Shown piece after piece: positions 7,070 to 15,179 of a DNA stretch of 26,996 bases (the stretch's first letter is position 1; each line of letters starts with the position of its first letter). This DNA comes from an uncultured Anaerosolibacter sp. Its GTDB lineage: Bacteria > Bacillota_A > Clostridia > Peptostreptococcales > Thermotaleaceae. The notes under the pieces are model-generated. The model was not told where the DNA came from, searched no databases, and was given only the letters and a program-made list of their open reading frames with translations. The stretch lies in contig CALECF010000172.1 of assembly GCA_937948705.1 (NCBI GenBank), forward strand, positions 1 to 26,996, read 5' to 3'. The position numbers and the translations under genes are program-made.

Positions 7070-8662
7070 ATGATTACGGTTACAAACGTAAGTTTAAGAT
7101 ATGGTGAAAGAAAATTATTTGATGATGTAAACTTAAAATTTACTCCAGGAAATTGTTATGGTGTTATCGGAGCCAATGGTGCAGGAAAATCAACATTTTT
7201 AAATATACTATCTGGTGATATTGAGCCAAATACTGGTGATGTAAGTATTGGGTCAATGGTAAGAATGTCAGTGCTTAAACAAGATCATTATCAGTTTGAT
7301 GAATATCAGGTACTTGAAACAGTTATTATGGGAAATGCTAGGCTTTATGAGGTGATGAAAGCAAAAGATGCTTTATACGCAAAGCCAGAGTTTACAGATG
7401 AAGATGGCATCAAGGCTTCTGAGCTTGAATGTGAATTTGCAGAACTGGATGGCTGGGAGGCAGAGTCGGAAGCGTCCTCTTTGCTACAGGGATTAGGAAT
7501 TGCCACAGATTTACATGAAAAAAAGGTAAGTGAGCTTTCAGGGGCAGAAAAAGTAAAGGTATTACTTGCCCAAGCCATCTTTGGAAAGCCAGGAATCTTG
7601 ATTCTGGATGAGCCAACCAACCACTTGGATATTAAGTCAGTAAATTGGTTGGAAAACTTTTTGCTTGAATTCCCTGGAACAGTTATTGTTGTTTCCCACG
7701 ACAGGCATTTCTTGAACAAAGTATGTACCCATATGGCTGATGTAGATTTTGGGAAGATTAGGCTTTATGTTGGAAACTATGACTTCTGGTATGAATCTAG
7801 CCAGTTGGCACTCCAAATGGCAAAGGATCAAAACAAGAAGAAGGAAGATAAGATTAAGGAACTAAAAAGCTTCGTTGAAAGATTTAGTGCCAATGCGTCA
7901 AAGTCCAAGCAAGCAACCTCTAGAAAAAAGCTGCTGGAAAAAATCTCATTGGATGATATACAGCCTTCTACAAGAAAATATCCCTTTGTTGGTTTTAAAC
8001 CTGAGCGAGAAGTGGGTAACCAAATTCTAACGGTGGAAGGATTGACAAAAACCATCGATGGGGTAAAAGTTCTGAACAATGTATCCTTTACTGTTTCAAA
8101 AGGAGACAAAATTGCATTTGTTGGTGAACAAGAAGCTGCGCAGACGACTCTGTTTAAAATTTTAGTTGGAGAAATGGAGCCTGACGCTGGTGAATTCAAA
8201 TGGGGTATTACAATTTCAAAAGCATATTTTCCTAAGGATAATTCAGAGTATTTTAATGACGTAGAGTTGAACTTGGTAGATTGGATGCGTCAATATTCTG
8301 AGGATAAGACGGAAACCTATGTAAGAGGATTCCTTGGTAGAATGCTTTTCTCCGGAGAAGAGGCATTAAAACAAGCAAAGGTACTTTCTGGTGGGGAAAA
8401 GGTGCGTTGTATGCTTTCAAAGATGATGCTAAGCTCGGCAAATGTATTGATTTTAGATCAACCAACGAACCATTTAGATCTTGAATCTATTACTGCCCTG
8501 AATAACGGACTCATTGACTATAAGAGCAATATATTATTTGCATCCCATGACCATCAGTTCGTTCAAACAATTGCCAATCGTGTGATCGAATTAACCCCAG
8601 AAGGATTAATTGATAAGTCTATGAGTTATGATGAATATTTAGAGAGTAGAAATTTACTCTAA
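7070..8662 (+). CDS. ABC-F family ATPase, YkpA/YbiT type
   Basis: The 530-residue soluble protein has two nucleotide-binding domains and no membrane segment, the ABC-F layout of ribosome-associated factors. Domain 1 has Walker A GANGAGKS (34-41), signature LSGAE (156-160) and Walker B LILDEPTNHLD with Glu181. A charged linker (about 245-300, KKKEDKIKELKSFVERF...) is the P-site tRNA interaction motif region. Domain 2 is atypical: its Walker A reads GEQEAAQT (352-359), lacking the usual glycines and lysine, and Walker B reads LILDQPTNHLD with Gln464 in place of the catalytic Glu. Its signature LSGGE (439-443) is intact. As I recall, Gram-positive YkpA proteins share these domain-2 changes, so they look like family traits, not decay. 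The role is probably ribosome protection or rescue; nothing nearby suggests antibiotic resistance. Confidence 0.9.
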   Translation: MITVTNVSLRYGERKLFDDVNLKFTPGNCYGVIGANGAGKSTFLNILSGDIEPNTGDVSIGSMVRMSVLKQDHYQFDEYQVLETVIMGNARLYEVMKAKDALYAKPEFTDEDGIKASELECEFAELDGWEAESEASSLLQGLGIATDLHEKKVSELSGAEKVKVLLAQAIFGKPGILILDEPTNHLDIKSVNWLENFLLEFPGTVIVVSHDRHFLNKVCTHMADVDFGKIRLYVGNYDFWYESSQLALQMAKDQNKKKEDKIKELKSFVERFSANASKSKQATSRKKLLEKISLDDIQPSTRKYPFVGFKPEREVGNQILTVEGLTKTIDGVKVLNNVSFTVSKGDKIAFVGEQEAAQTTLFKILVGEMEPDAGEFKWGITISKAYFPKDNSEYFNDVELNLVDWMRQYSEDKTETYVRGFLGRMLFSGEEALKQAKVLSGGEKVRCMLSKMMLSSANVLILDQPTNHLDLESITALNNGLIDYKSNILFASHDHQFVQTIANRVIELTPEGLIDKSMSYDEYLESRNLL

Positions 8663-8680
8663 TTTAATGTTAATTGAAAG

Positions 8681-8714
8681 CCCCAAGGCATACTCATGCC
8701 TTGGGTTTTTTTTG
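8681..8714 (+). terminator. Rho-independent terminator after the ABC-F gene
   Basis: CCCAAGGCAT and ATGCCTTGGG form a 10-bp stem with a small loop, followed by eight T. It separates the ABC-F gene from the sugar-sensing operon. Confidence 0.9.
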
Positions 8715-8769
8715 AAAGAAAAAACCAGAATAATCAAAAAAACTTATGAGGTTTAGACGGTTTTAATAG

Positions 8770-8775
8770 TATAAT
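8770..8775 (+). promoter_or_regulatory. -10 element, probable promoter of the sugar-sensing operon
   Basis: A perfect TATAAT lies between the terminator at 8714 and the first gene, without a good -35 at 16-18 bases (best TGAGGT). A weak -35 would fit a promoter needing an activator such as the AraC-type regulator of this operon. The ATG inside this element (8774) is in frame with the first gene but would be part of the promoter, which favours the start at 8813. Confidence 0.4.
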
Positions 8776-8812
8776 GGAAGTTGAAAGAAGAATAGAGGGA
8801 AGTGGTGGCTGT

Positions 8813-9877
8813 ATGACAGATAGAGTGAGAGTAGGGTTGATTGGTTTTGGTTTGGGGGGGAGAGTATTCCATGGCCCAATCATTAGGAGTATCGAAAATT
8901 TTGAACTGGTAAAGGTTGTGTCAACGAATCAACAAGCCTTAGAAAATGTAAAATCAATTTATCCCTTAACAGAGGTTGTGGCAGATGCTGATTTACTATT
9001 TCATGATGATACGATAGAACTGATTGTGGTAGCAACACCTAATACATCCCATGCTGAATATGTCACCAAAGCATTGTTGGCAAACAAGCATGTGGTGGTA
9101 GAAAAGCCATTTACCATTACGGCAAAGGAAGCAGACGATCTAATTCTTCTAGCTCAAAAACAAAATAAAGTGCTTGCTGTCCATCATAACAGAAGATGGG
9201 ACAGTGATTTTCTAACCGTCAAAAAAATAATTGAAAATAATTTCCTAGGAAATGTGGTTGAATATGAAGCCCATTTCGATAGATATAGAACCGAGATAAA
9301 ACAAAATGCTTGGAGGGAGGAAGAACTCCCGGGTTCTGGAATCCTTTATGATCTGGGTAGTCATTTAATCGATCAGGCCCTATGCTTATTTGGTATTCCC
9401 CTGGAGGTCACTGGTGATATGAGAATTCAGCGCCAGGGTGGAAAAGTCGATGATTATTTTGAAGTGACTTTAAATTTTGGAGAAACAAAGGTCATCTTAA
9501 AAGCAGGTATGTTGGTAAGAGAGGCCGTCCCTCATTTTATTGTTATGGGAGACCGGGGATCTTTTATCAAATATGGGATGGATGTTCAGGAGGAAGCACT
9601 AAAGAATGGATATCTTCCTAAGGATAGTGCAACTTGGGGCAAGGAGCCTCAAGAACTTTGGGGAATACTCAATACGGAGATGGATGGACTCCATTTTCGT
9701 GGACAAGTAGAAAGTATTCATGGCGACTATCGGGGATTCTATAGAAATGTATACGGTGCTATCAGAGGCTATGAAGAGTTAATGGTAAGGCCTGAAGAGG
9801 CAAGAAATGTGATTCGTATTATTGAACTGGTGATGGAGAGTCACAAAAAGAAGGCTACGCTGCCATATACAACTTAA
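8813..9877 (+). CDS. Gfo/Idh/MocA-family NAD(P)-dependent oxidoreductase
   Basis: The 354-residue protein has an N-terminal Rossmann fold (VRVGLIGFGLGGRVFHGP, GxGxxG-like at 11-16), the family motif EKP at 97-99 in VVVEKPF with the conserved lysine, and the C-terminal sugar-binding alpha/beta domain with GSGILYDLGSHLIDQ, where His184 is the expected catalytic-site histidine. Such enzymes oxidise or reduce sugars, inositols or related polyols; the sequence is nearest in feel to IolW/YvaA/YdgJ-type members, but the substrate cannot be set. I use ATG 8813 because the upstream in-frame ATG (8774) lies in a -10 element. It is the first gene of a five-gene operon, 26 bases before the next gene, so its substrate may relate to the sugar sensed by the downstream proteins. 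Confidence 0.87.
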   Translation: MTDRVRVGLIGFGLGGRVFHGPIIRSIENFELVKVVSTNQQALENVKSIYPLTEVVADADLLFHDDTIELIVVATPNTSHAEYVTKALLANKHVVVEKPFTITAKEADDLILLAQKQNKVLAVHHNRRWDSDFLTVKKIIENNFLGNVVEYEAHFDRYRTEIKQNAWREEELPGSGILYDLGSHLIDQALCLFGIPLEVTGDMRIQRQGGKVDDYFEVTLNFGETKVILKAGMLVREAVPHFIVMGDRGSFIKYGMDVQEEALKNGYLPKDSATWGKEPQELWGILNTEMDGLHFRGQVESIHGDYRGFYRNVYGAIRGYEELMVRPEEARNVIRIIELVMESHKKKATLPYTT

Positions 9878-9903
9878 TTTTTGCTGGGAGGAAAAAAACT
9901 CAG

Positions 9904-10911
9904 ATGACGTTTCTCAAAAAAGCTTTTTATTATGTTCAAAAAAATATAATACTTATTTTAATGATTTCAATCGCTGGTATGAGTATCTTTTTATATTTAC
10001 TCCAAAAAGAAGAAGCCAGCATTTTTTCTTCCAAACCTAAGCACCATTACTATTTTATAGGACAAAACTCAGTAGATCCTTTTTGGAAGGAAGTAAGATT
10101 AGGAATAGAAAGTGCTGCCAAGCATTATAATGTTGCCGTTGAGTTTAATGCACCGCGATTCAACAATCCACAGGAAGAATTACGATATTTGGATATCGCT
10201 GTTGTATCGAATGTAGATGGTATCATTACCCATGTATCCAATGATGAGAGCTTTACGGAATTGATCAATGAAGCCTATAGCAAGGGAATTCCTGTGATTA
10301 CTATAGAAAATGATGATAAGAATAGCAACAGAAACGCTTTTGTAGGCACAAATAGCTTTCTCTTGGGAAAAGAGGCTGCCAAGCTCATGATTAAAGCAAC
10401 AGAGGGTAAAGCCAATATCGCTATCATTGTCAGCAATGATTATGAGTTGGATACAGCTAGTCAAAACCTAAAGATAAATGGTTTTTTAAGTACAATCAAT
10501 AGTTATTCAGATATGAAGATCACAAAAATATACACTTCAAAGATGGGGATTTTAAGTGCTGAAGAGATTACCCAGTCTATTCTTATGAATCAACAGGAGG
10601 TCAATGGAATATTTGCCACCAATTCTGTAGATACATTGGGAGCTGCCCAATTGATTGTAGATCATAATAAAGTTGGTAGAATTACCTTGGTAGGTTATGG
10701 AGATACAAAGAATATTCTCCGATACATTGAAAAAGGAATTATCTATGGTGCAGTGATGAGTGATCCTTTTAAGATGGGATATGAAAGTCTAAAGGCACTC
10801 ATGGATATTAAAGAGAAGAATAATGTATCAACCTTTATAGATACAGGGGTAAAGGTGATTGAAAAAGATAATTTGGTTGAATATGAAAAAAAAGCTGATT
10901 CCATTGAATAG
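9904..10911 (+). CDS. Membrane-anchored periplasmic-binding-protein-like sugar receptor
   Basis: The 335-residue protein has one hydrophobic helix at about 14-33 (NIILILMISIAGMSIFLYLL) with no lipobox cysteine, so it should stay as a signal anchor with the rest outside. From about 47 on it is a Peripla_BP_4 (ribose/galactose-binding) fold: HHYYFIGQNSVDPFWKEVRL, a VDGIITHVSND strand-turn, IPVITIENDD, NAFVGTNSFLLGKEAAKLM, VNGIFATNSVDTLGAAQ. GGGAGG lies 12 bases before the ATG. It sits directly ahead of the histidine kinase (11-base gap) with no transporter genes, so it probably presents ligand to the kinase, as XylFII does for LytS. The ligand is unknown. Confidence 0.85.
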   Translation: MTFLKKAFYYVQKNIILILMISIAGMSIFLYLLQKEEASIFSSKPKHHYYFIGQNSVDPFWKEVRLGIESAAKHYNVAVEFNAPRFNNPQEELRYLDIAVVSNVDGIITHVSNDESFTELINEAYSKGIPVITIENDDKNSNRNAFVGTNSFLLGKEAAKLMIKATEGKANIAIIVSNDYELDTASQNLKINGFLSTINSYSDMKITKIYTSKMGILSAEEITQSILMNQQEVNGIFATNSVDTLGAAQLIVDHNKVGRITLVGYGDTKNILRYIEKGIIYGAVMSDPFKMGYESLKALMDIKEKNNVSTFIDTGVKVIEKDNLVEYEKKADSIE

Positions 10912-10922
10912 TTGGTGATGGC

Positions 10923-12449
10923 ATGAATAGAAACTTTTTTAAATTTACAGGTATTCGAAAAAAACTAATTAGTTATTATCTGATAACGACAATTCTTTTA
11001 GGCGTCACCAGTGTATTTTCCTATTATAATGCGAGAATTATGCTAACGCGAATGAACTCAATTATATCCGATTATGTATACTTAAACAGCTTGAACAATG
11101 ATGTAAACCTACTGATGACCGAATTGGAAAAGTATCTTACATCAAAGTCTTCTGAAGCCTTGATGAATTATTATACAACCTATAATGATTTACAGGAGAG
11201 ATCAAGGAGTATACCTAGGGAGGCAGTATATGATAAGGATCAGTTGGTCCTCAAAGATATTGGATTTATGATTGATCATTTATTGAATGAAACCGACAGT
11301 GCAGTAAGGGCAAAGCGGGGAAGAATCAGTAGTGAGTATATCGCTCACTTTACCCGATCTAACCAGTTGAGTGAGTATATAAAGTTTTATATTAACAATC
11401 TGTTAAATGGAAAATTGCAGCAGGGATCCCAAAAATATGATACCATCAATAAAAATATGACATTTGTCAGTTACATGAACCTTTTGGTTATTATAGGTTC
11501 TGTGATTATAAATGTTTTTCTAGCTATATTGTTTACCTATCGATTAACGAAGCCAATCATCATGCTTTCCAATTCCGCCGAGAAGATTTCTGAAGGTGAT
11601 TTTGATGTAGAGGCAGTTGAGATTGAGACGGATGATGAAATCAATGTCCTTGCTAAAGCGTTTAATAAGATGGTCATCAATATCAAAAGCCATATCGACG
11701 AGATTAAAGGACAAGCAGAAATTGAAAATAAGCTAAAGGAACAGGAAATGCAAAACCTAAAGATGAAGAGTTTACTGAAAGATGCTGAATTAAAATCACT
11801 TCAGTCCCAGATAAACCCTCACTTTCTGTTTAATACCCTAAATGCAGCATCTCAGCTTTCGTTGATGGAAGGGGCTGAGAAATCCTCAGATTTTCTAGGC
11901 AATATTGCAGAGTTATTCAGATATAATCTTAGAAAACTGGATGAGCCTGTTACCCTAGGGGATGAAATTAAGTATGTAAAAAACTATATGTATATTTTGA
12001 AAACAAGATTTGGAAAGCGTATTGATTTTTTTATGGATATTGATGAACACTGCCTCAATGTAAAGATGCCCTGTACGATTATTCAGCCTGTTGTCGAGAA
12101 CGCATTCATCCATGGACTAGAGAATCTGGAGCGGAATGGAGAGATTCATTTGAATGTTAAACTGGATCAGGACAAGGTTTTGGTAGAAGTAGTAGACAAT
12201 GGGGTGGGCATGGATGAAAATCGAGTAAATTCCATTACTTCAAATAATGGTCAAGTTGACATGGCCGGCGGCCACGTCACGGGGATTGGCATGATGAATG
12301 TAATTGATCGATTAAGACTTTTTTATAATATCTCCGAAATATATGAAGTGATCGAAGTAGAGAGTAAAATAGATGAGGGAACGAAGGTCATTCTAAAAAT
12401 ACCATATAGTGAGGTTGAGGTTTGCGATGATAAAGCTCCTAATTGCTGA
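10923..12449 (+). CDS. LytS/YesM-type sensor histidine kinase
   Basis: The 508-residue membrane kinase has TM1 at about 14-34, an extracellular helical domain of about 150 residues without a recognised ligand fold, TM2 at 184-205, a HAMP domain (about 206-260), a coiled coil (262-295), a His_kinase (PF06580) segment LQSQINPHFLFNTLNA with the phospho-acceptor His300, and a HATPase with N-box VVENAFIHG (Asn393), DNGVGMD (425-431) and GIGMMN (454-459). Such kinases pair with AraC- or LytTR-type regulators. The extracellular part is small and helical, which suits sensing through a partner binding protein. The next gene starts inside this one (23-base overlap), indicating translational coupling. 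Confidence 0.93.
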   Translation: MNRNFFKFTGIRKKLISYYLITTILLGVTSVFSYYNARIMLTRMNSIISDYVYLNSLNNDVNLLMTELEKYLTSKSSEALMNYYTTYNDLQERSRSIPREAVYDKDQLVLKDIGFMIDHLLNETDSAVRAKRGRISSEYIAHFTRSNQLSEYIKFYINNLLNGKLQQGSQKYDTINKNMTFVSYMNLLVIIGSVIINVFLAILFTYRLTKPIIMLSNSAEKISEGDFDVEAVEIETDDEINVLAKAFNKMVINIKSHIDEIKGQAEIENKLKEQEMQNLKMKSLLKDAELKSLQSQINPHFLFNTLNAASQLSLMEGAEKSSDFLGNIAELFRYNLRKLDEPVTLGDEIKYVKNYMYILKTRFGKRIDFFMDIDEHCLNVKMPCTIIQPVVENAFIHGLENLERNGEIHLNVKLDQDKVLVEVVDNGVGMDENRVNSITSNNGQVDMAGGHVTGIGMMNVIDRLRLFYNISEIYEVIEVESKIDEGTKVILKIPYSEVEVCDDKAPNC

Positions 12450-14034
12450 TGACGAGTATTTGGTCATTGAGTCTATCAAGTTCATCATTGAGAAGCATGT
12501 TCCAGGTGTTGAGATAGTTGGAACTGCTATGTCAGGGCGGGAGGTTATAGAAAAGGCCTTTGATCTAAAGCCTGATGTTATATTCATGGACATTCGTATG
12601 CCTGGCATCAACGGAATTGATGCCATACGACAGATTAAAAATACGAATAATGATATTATTTTTGTAATTATTACAGCCTATGAGTATTTTAACTATGCGA
12701 AGGATGCTGTGAATTTAGGTGTACACGAGTATCTTTTAAAACCAATCAATAGACAAAGACTTGTGGATACCATCCAGCATATCACTGACATACTTTCTGT
12801 GAAACGAGAAGCGATCCAACGGGAGATTTTGCTAAAGGAAAAGATTGATAAGATTATTCCCCATATGGAAGGACAATTTGTCTACTCCCAGTTATTTAAC
12901 GGGAGAGTGATTCGTGGCGTAGAGTTTTACGAAGAAATCTTTTCCATGAAGTTGCACCATGGTTATGTAATGATGGCCATGGTAGATGATTTTGAAAGTG
13001 ATATTAGGGAAGAAAATTTAAAGAATAGCTTGTATCAACAAAGTTTCTACGATTTTTTTAGCTTAGAATTAAAGAATTTATATCCTTGTTTAATCGGGCC
13101 GCCACTCCTTGATCGGATTGTAGCATACATGCCAGTAAATCAGAATATTGATGCCTATGAGGCTCGGAATATGTCCATGGATATTGCCATGAAGCTTATA
13201 GAAAGGATTCATCGAAATACAAAAATCCGTTATAAAATCGGTATCGGGAGGATGTATGATATTGAGTATTTTTCCAAGTCTTGTAACGAGGCATACACCG
13301 CTGCATCTGTTTCAGAGAACGACGGGGTAGCTCATTTTGAAGATATAGTATTCCATTTGGAAAAAGTAGATGCATATCCTATAAACAAGGAGAAGGTACT
13401 CATTGATCGTGTGCTAACTGGCAATACATCTGGGGTTTTAGAGGTTTTTGAGGAAATTTTTTGGTGGCTTTCCACCCATTATAATGATGACATCGATAAA
13501 ATTAAGTCTAAGCTTCTGGAACTTTTGATTGTTTTAAAAAGGGCAATTCCTTATGACCTTGAGGAAAGCAGTATGACACAACAAAGCTATTTTACTGATA
13601 TTCTTAAGATTCATCATGTTAATGGGTTGAAGACCAGTTATTTAAATCATCTTAAAAATATGACAAGTAGAATAGATGAACTAAAAGAGCGGGAATTAAG
13701 TGGGCTCATTGCAAAATCCATTAAATATATTCATGATAATTTTCAAAGGAATATCAGTTTAGATGATGTAGCCAAAGAAATGAACATGAGTTATCATTAC
13801 TTTAGTAAATTTTTTAAGGATTCTGTTGGAAAAAACTTTGTAGATTACCTTACAGAACGGCGTATAGAGAGATCAAAGGAACTACTGAAGGATGGAGCGG
13901 TGAGTATTAAAGAGGTATGTTATCAAATCGGATACAGTGACCCTAATTACTTTAGTAAGATTTTCAAGAAAATAACAGGCATTACGCCTACAGAGTATAG
14001 AGCCATGACATTGTCCCAAGAGGTGATTGGATAA
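12427..14034 (+). CDS. YesN-type response regulator with AraC HTH output
   Basis: The 535-residue cytoplasmic protein starts at ATG 12427, six bases after GAGG; an earlier in-frame start at 12409 lacks a binding site. Receiver domain 1-120: acidic pair at 8-9, phospho-acceptor Asp55 in FMDIRMPG, Thr/Ala switch in IITAYEYF, Lys105 in YLLKP. A middle region of about 300 residues is typical of YesN proteins. The C-terminal 100 residues are two AraC-type helix-turn-helix motifs (ISLDDVAKEMNMSYHYFSKF and VSIKEVCYQIGYSDPNYFSK, ending ITGITPTEYR). It should bind DNA upstream of sugar-uptake or catabolic genes after phosphorylation by the adjoining kinase; no target transporter is in this window. Its stop overlaps the next start (TAATG). 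Confidence 0.93.
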   Translation: MIKLLIADDEYLVIESIKFIIEKHVPGVEIVGTAMSGREVIEKAFDLKPDVIFMDIRMPGINGIDAIRQIKNTNNDIIFVIITAYEYFNYAKDAVNLGVHEYLLKPINRQRLVDTIQHITDILSVKREAIQREILLKEKIDKIIPHMEGQFVYSQLFNGRVIRGVEFYEEIFSMKLHHGYVMMAMVDDFESDIREENLKNSLYQQSFYDFFSLELKNLYPCLIGPPLLDRIVAYMPVNQNIDAYEARNMSMDIAMKLIERIHRNTKIRYKIGIGRMYDIEYFSKSCNEAYTAASVSENDGVAHFEDIVFHLEKVDAYPINKEKVLIDRVLTGNTSGVLEVFEEIFWWLSTHYNDDIDKIKSKLLELLIVLKRAIPYDLEESSMTQQSYFTDILKIHHVNGLKTSYLNHLKNMTSRIDELKERELSGLIAKSIKYIHDNFQRNISLDDVAKEMNMSYHYFSKFFKDSVGKNFVDYLTERRIERSKELLKDGAVSIKEVCYQIGYSDPNYFSKIFKKITGITPTEYRAMTLSQEVIG

Positions 14035-15116
14035 TGGAAAGAAAACTGAGAGTAAAACGGATGCTTCCCCCTATTTTGGCAACTATCTTGATCATCCTGG
14101 TTTATTTAACGATACAAAGTCTTCTTGGGACAAATCTTGTTCATACAAAGGATTCAAGTAATATTGAAGTTGTGGACAACCGAATCAAAATTGGGTTCTC
14201 CTTAGGAACACTAAAGGAAGAGCGATGGATTAAGGATCGGGATATTCTCATGGCCAAGGTAAAGGAACTAGGGGCAGAGATTATTGTACAAAATGCGAAT
14301 AACGATGATAAAGATCAATTGAAACAGGTTAAATACCTATTGGATCAAGGGATCGATGTGCTCATCATTGTACCGAATGATTTGGAAAAAGCTGCAACTG
14401 CAGTTGATATGGCCAAAAAACAAGGTGTGAAGGTGATTTCCTACGATAGACTTGTTCTGAAATCAAATGTAGATGCCTATATTTCTTTTGACAATGTAAA
14501 GGTAGGACAAATGATGGCTCAATCGGTGTTAGATCATATACAAGAGGGTCAAATTCTTGTGATTAATGGCGCCACCAGCGATTATAACACAAAAATGATT
14601 AAGGAAGGTTATGATATCGTACTCCAGCCTGAGGTAAAGAGTGGTCGTATAAGAATTATTTCAGAAGAATGGGCACCGAACTGGATGAGTGAATTTGCCT
14701 TTAAGGTGACCGATGAGCTGCTGCAGAAAGGAAATGTTATTCATGCAATTATTGCAGGGAATGATGGTCTTGCCGATGGTATCATAGAGGCATTGTCAGA
14801 ACACCGGTTGGCAGGTAAAACTGTAGTTGTAGGTCAAGATGCGGATTTGGCTGCGTGTCAAAGAGTTGTAGAGGGTACCCAGCTGATGACGGTGTATAAA
14901 CCTATAGATCAATTAACGGATGCGGCGGCAGAGTTGGCAATAAAACTAGCTAATGGTGAATCATTGGGACTCGAGAATACGATTTATGATGGGAAGTACA
15001 ATATCCCTTACTTTATGTTAAGGCCTGTAGCTGTTGATAAAAACAATATTGATGCAACCATCATAAAAGATGGATTTCATATGAAAAATGAGGTTTATAG
15101 AAACTCTTTAGAATAA
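14034..15116 (+). CDS. Membrane-anchored XylF-like sugar-binding protein
   Basis: The 360-residue protein has an N-terminal anchor helix (about 11-31, MLPPILATILIILVYLTIQS) and no lipobox. The outer domain begins with IKIGFSLGTLKEERWIKDRD, the hallmark opening of D-xylose-binding XylF proteins, followed by DQGIDVLIIVPND, VKVISYDRLVLKSNVDAYIS, NGATSDYNTKMIKEGY, HAIIAGNDGLADGIIEAL and TVVVGQDADLAACQRV. XylFII of Clostridium beijerinckii is an anchored protein of this kind that reports xylose to LytS/YesN, and the gene context here matches. The TAATG overlap with the regulator and AGAGGTG upstream support the start. It is the last gene of the operon; no XylG or XylH follows, so sensing is more likely than transport. 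Confidence 0.88.
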   Translation: MERKLRVKRMLPPILATILIILVYLTIQSLLGTNLVHTKDSSNIEVVDNRIKIGFSLGTLKEERWIKDRDILMAKVKELGAEIIVQNANNDDKDQLKQVKYLLDQGIDVLIIVPNDLEKAATAVDMAKKQGVKVISYDRLVLKSNVDAYISFDNVKVGQMMAQSVLDHIQEGQILVINGATSDYNTKMIKEGYDIVLQPEVKSGRIRIISEEWAPNWMSEFAFKVTDELLQKGNVIHAIIAGNDGLADGIIEALSEHRLAGKTVVVGQDADLAACQRVVEGTQLMTVYKPIDQLTDAAAELAIKLANGESLGLENTIYDGKYNIPYFMLRPVAVDKNNIDATIIKDGFHMKNEVYRNSLE

Positions 15117-15124
15117 CCATCTAA

Positions 15125-15179
15125 AACATAAAATAACGGCAGAGATACCTCTTGGATATCTCTGCCGTTATTTTATGTT
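15125..15179. terminator. Long bidirectional terminator between convergent operons
   Basis: Two perfect 23-base arms (15125-15147 and 15157-15179) enclose a 9-base loop. The stem has a GC core (ACGGCAGAGATA) with A-run and T-run ends, so it can stop both transcripts. The right arm overlaps the stop codon of citrate synthase (15173-15175). Confidence 0.92.

Noticed and set aside
7345..8465. Several reverse ORFs of 64-124 codons
   Set aside because: All are antisense to the ABC-F gene and have no start signals.
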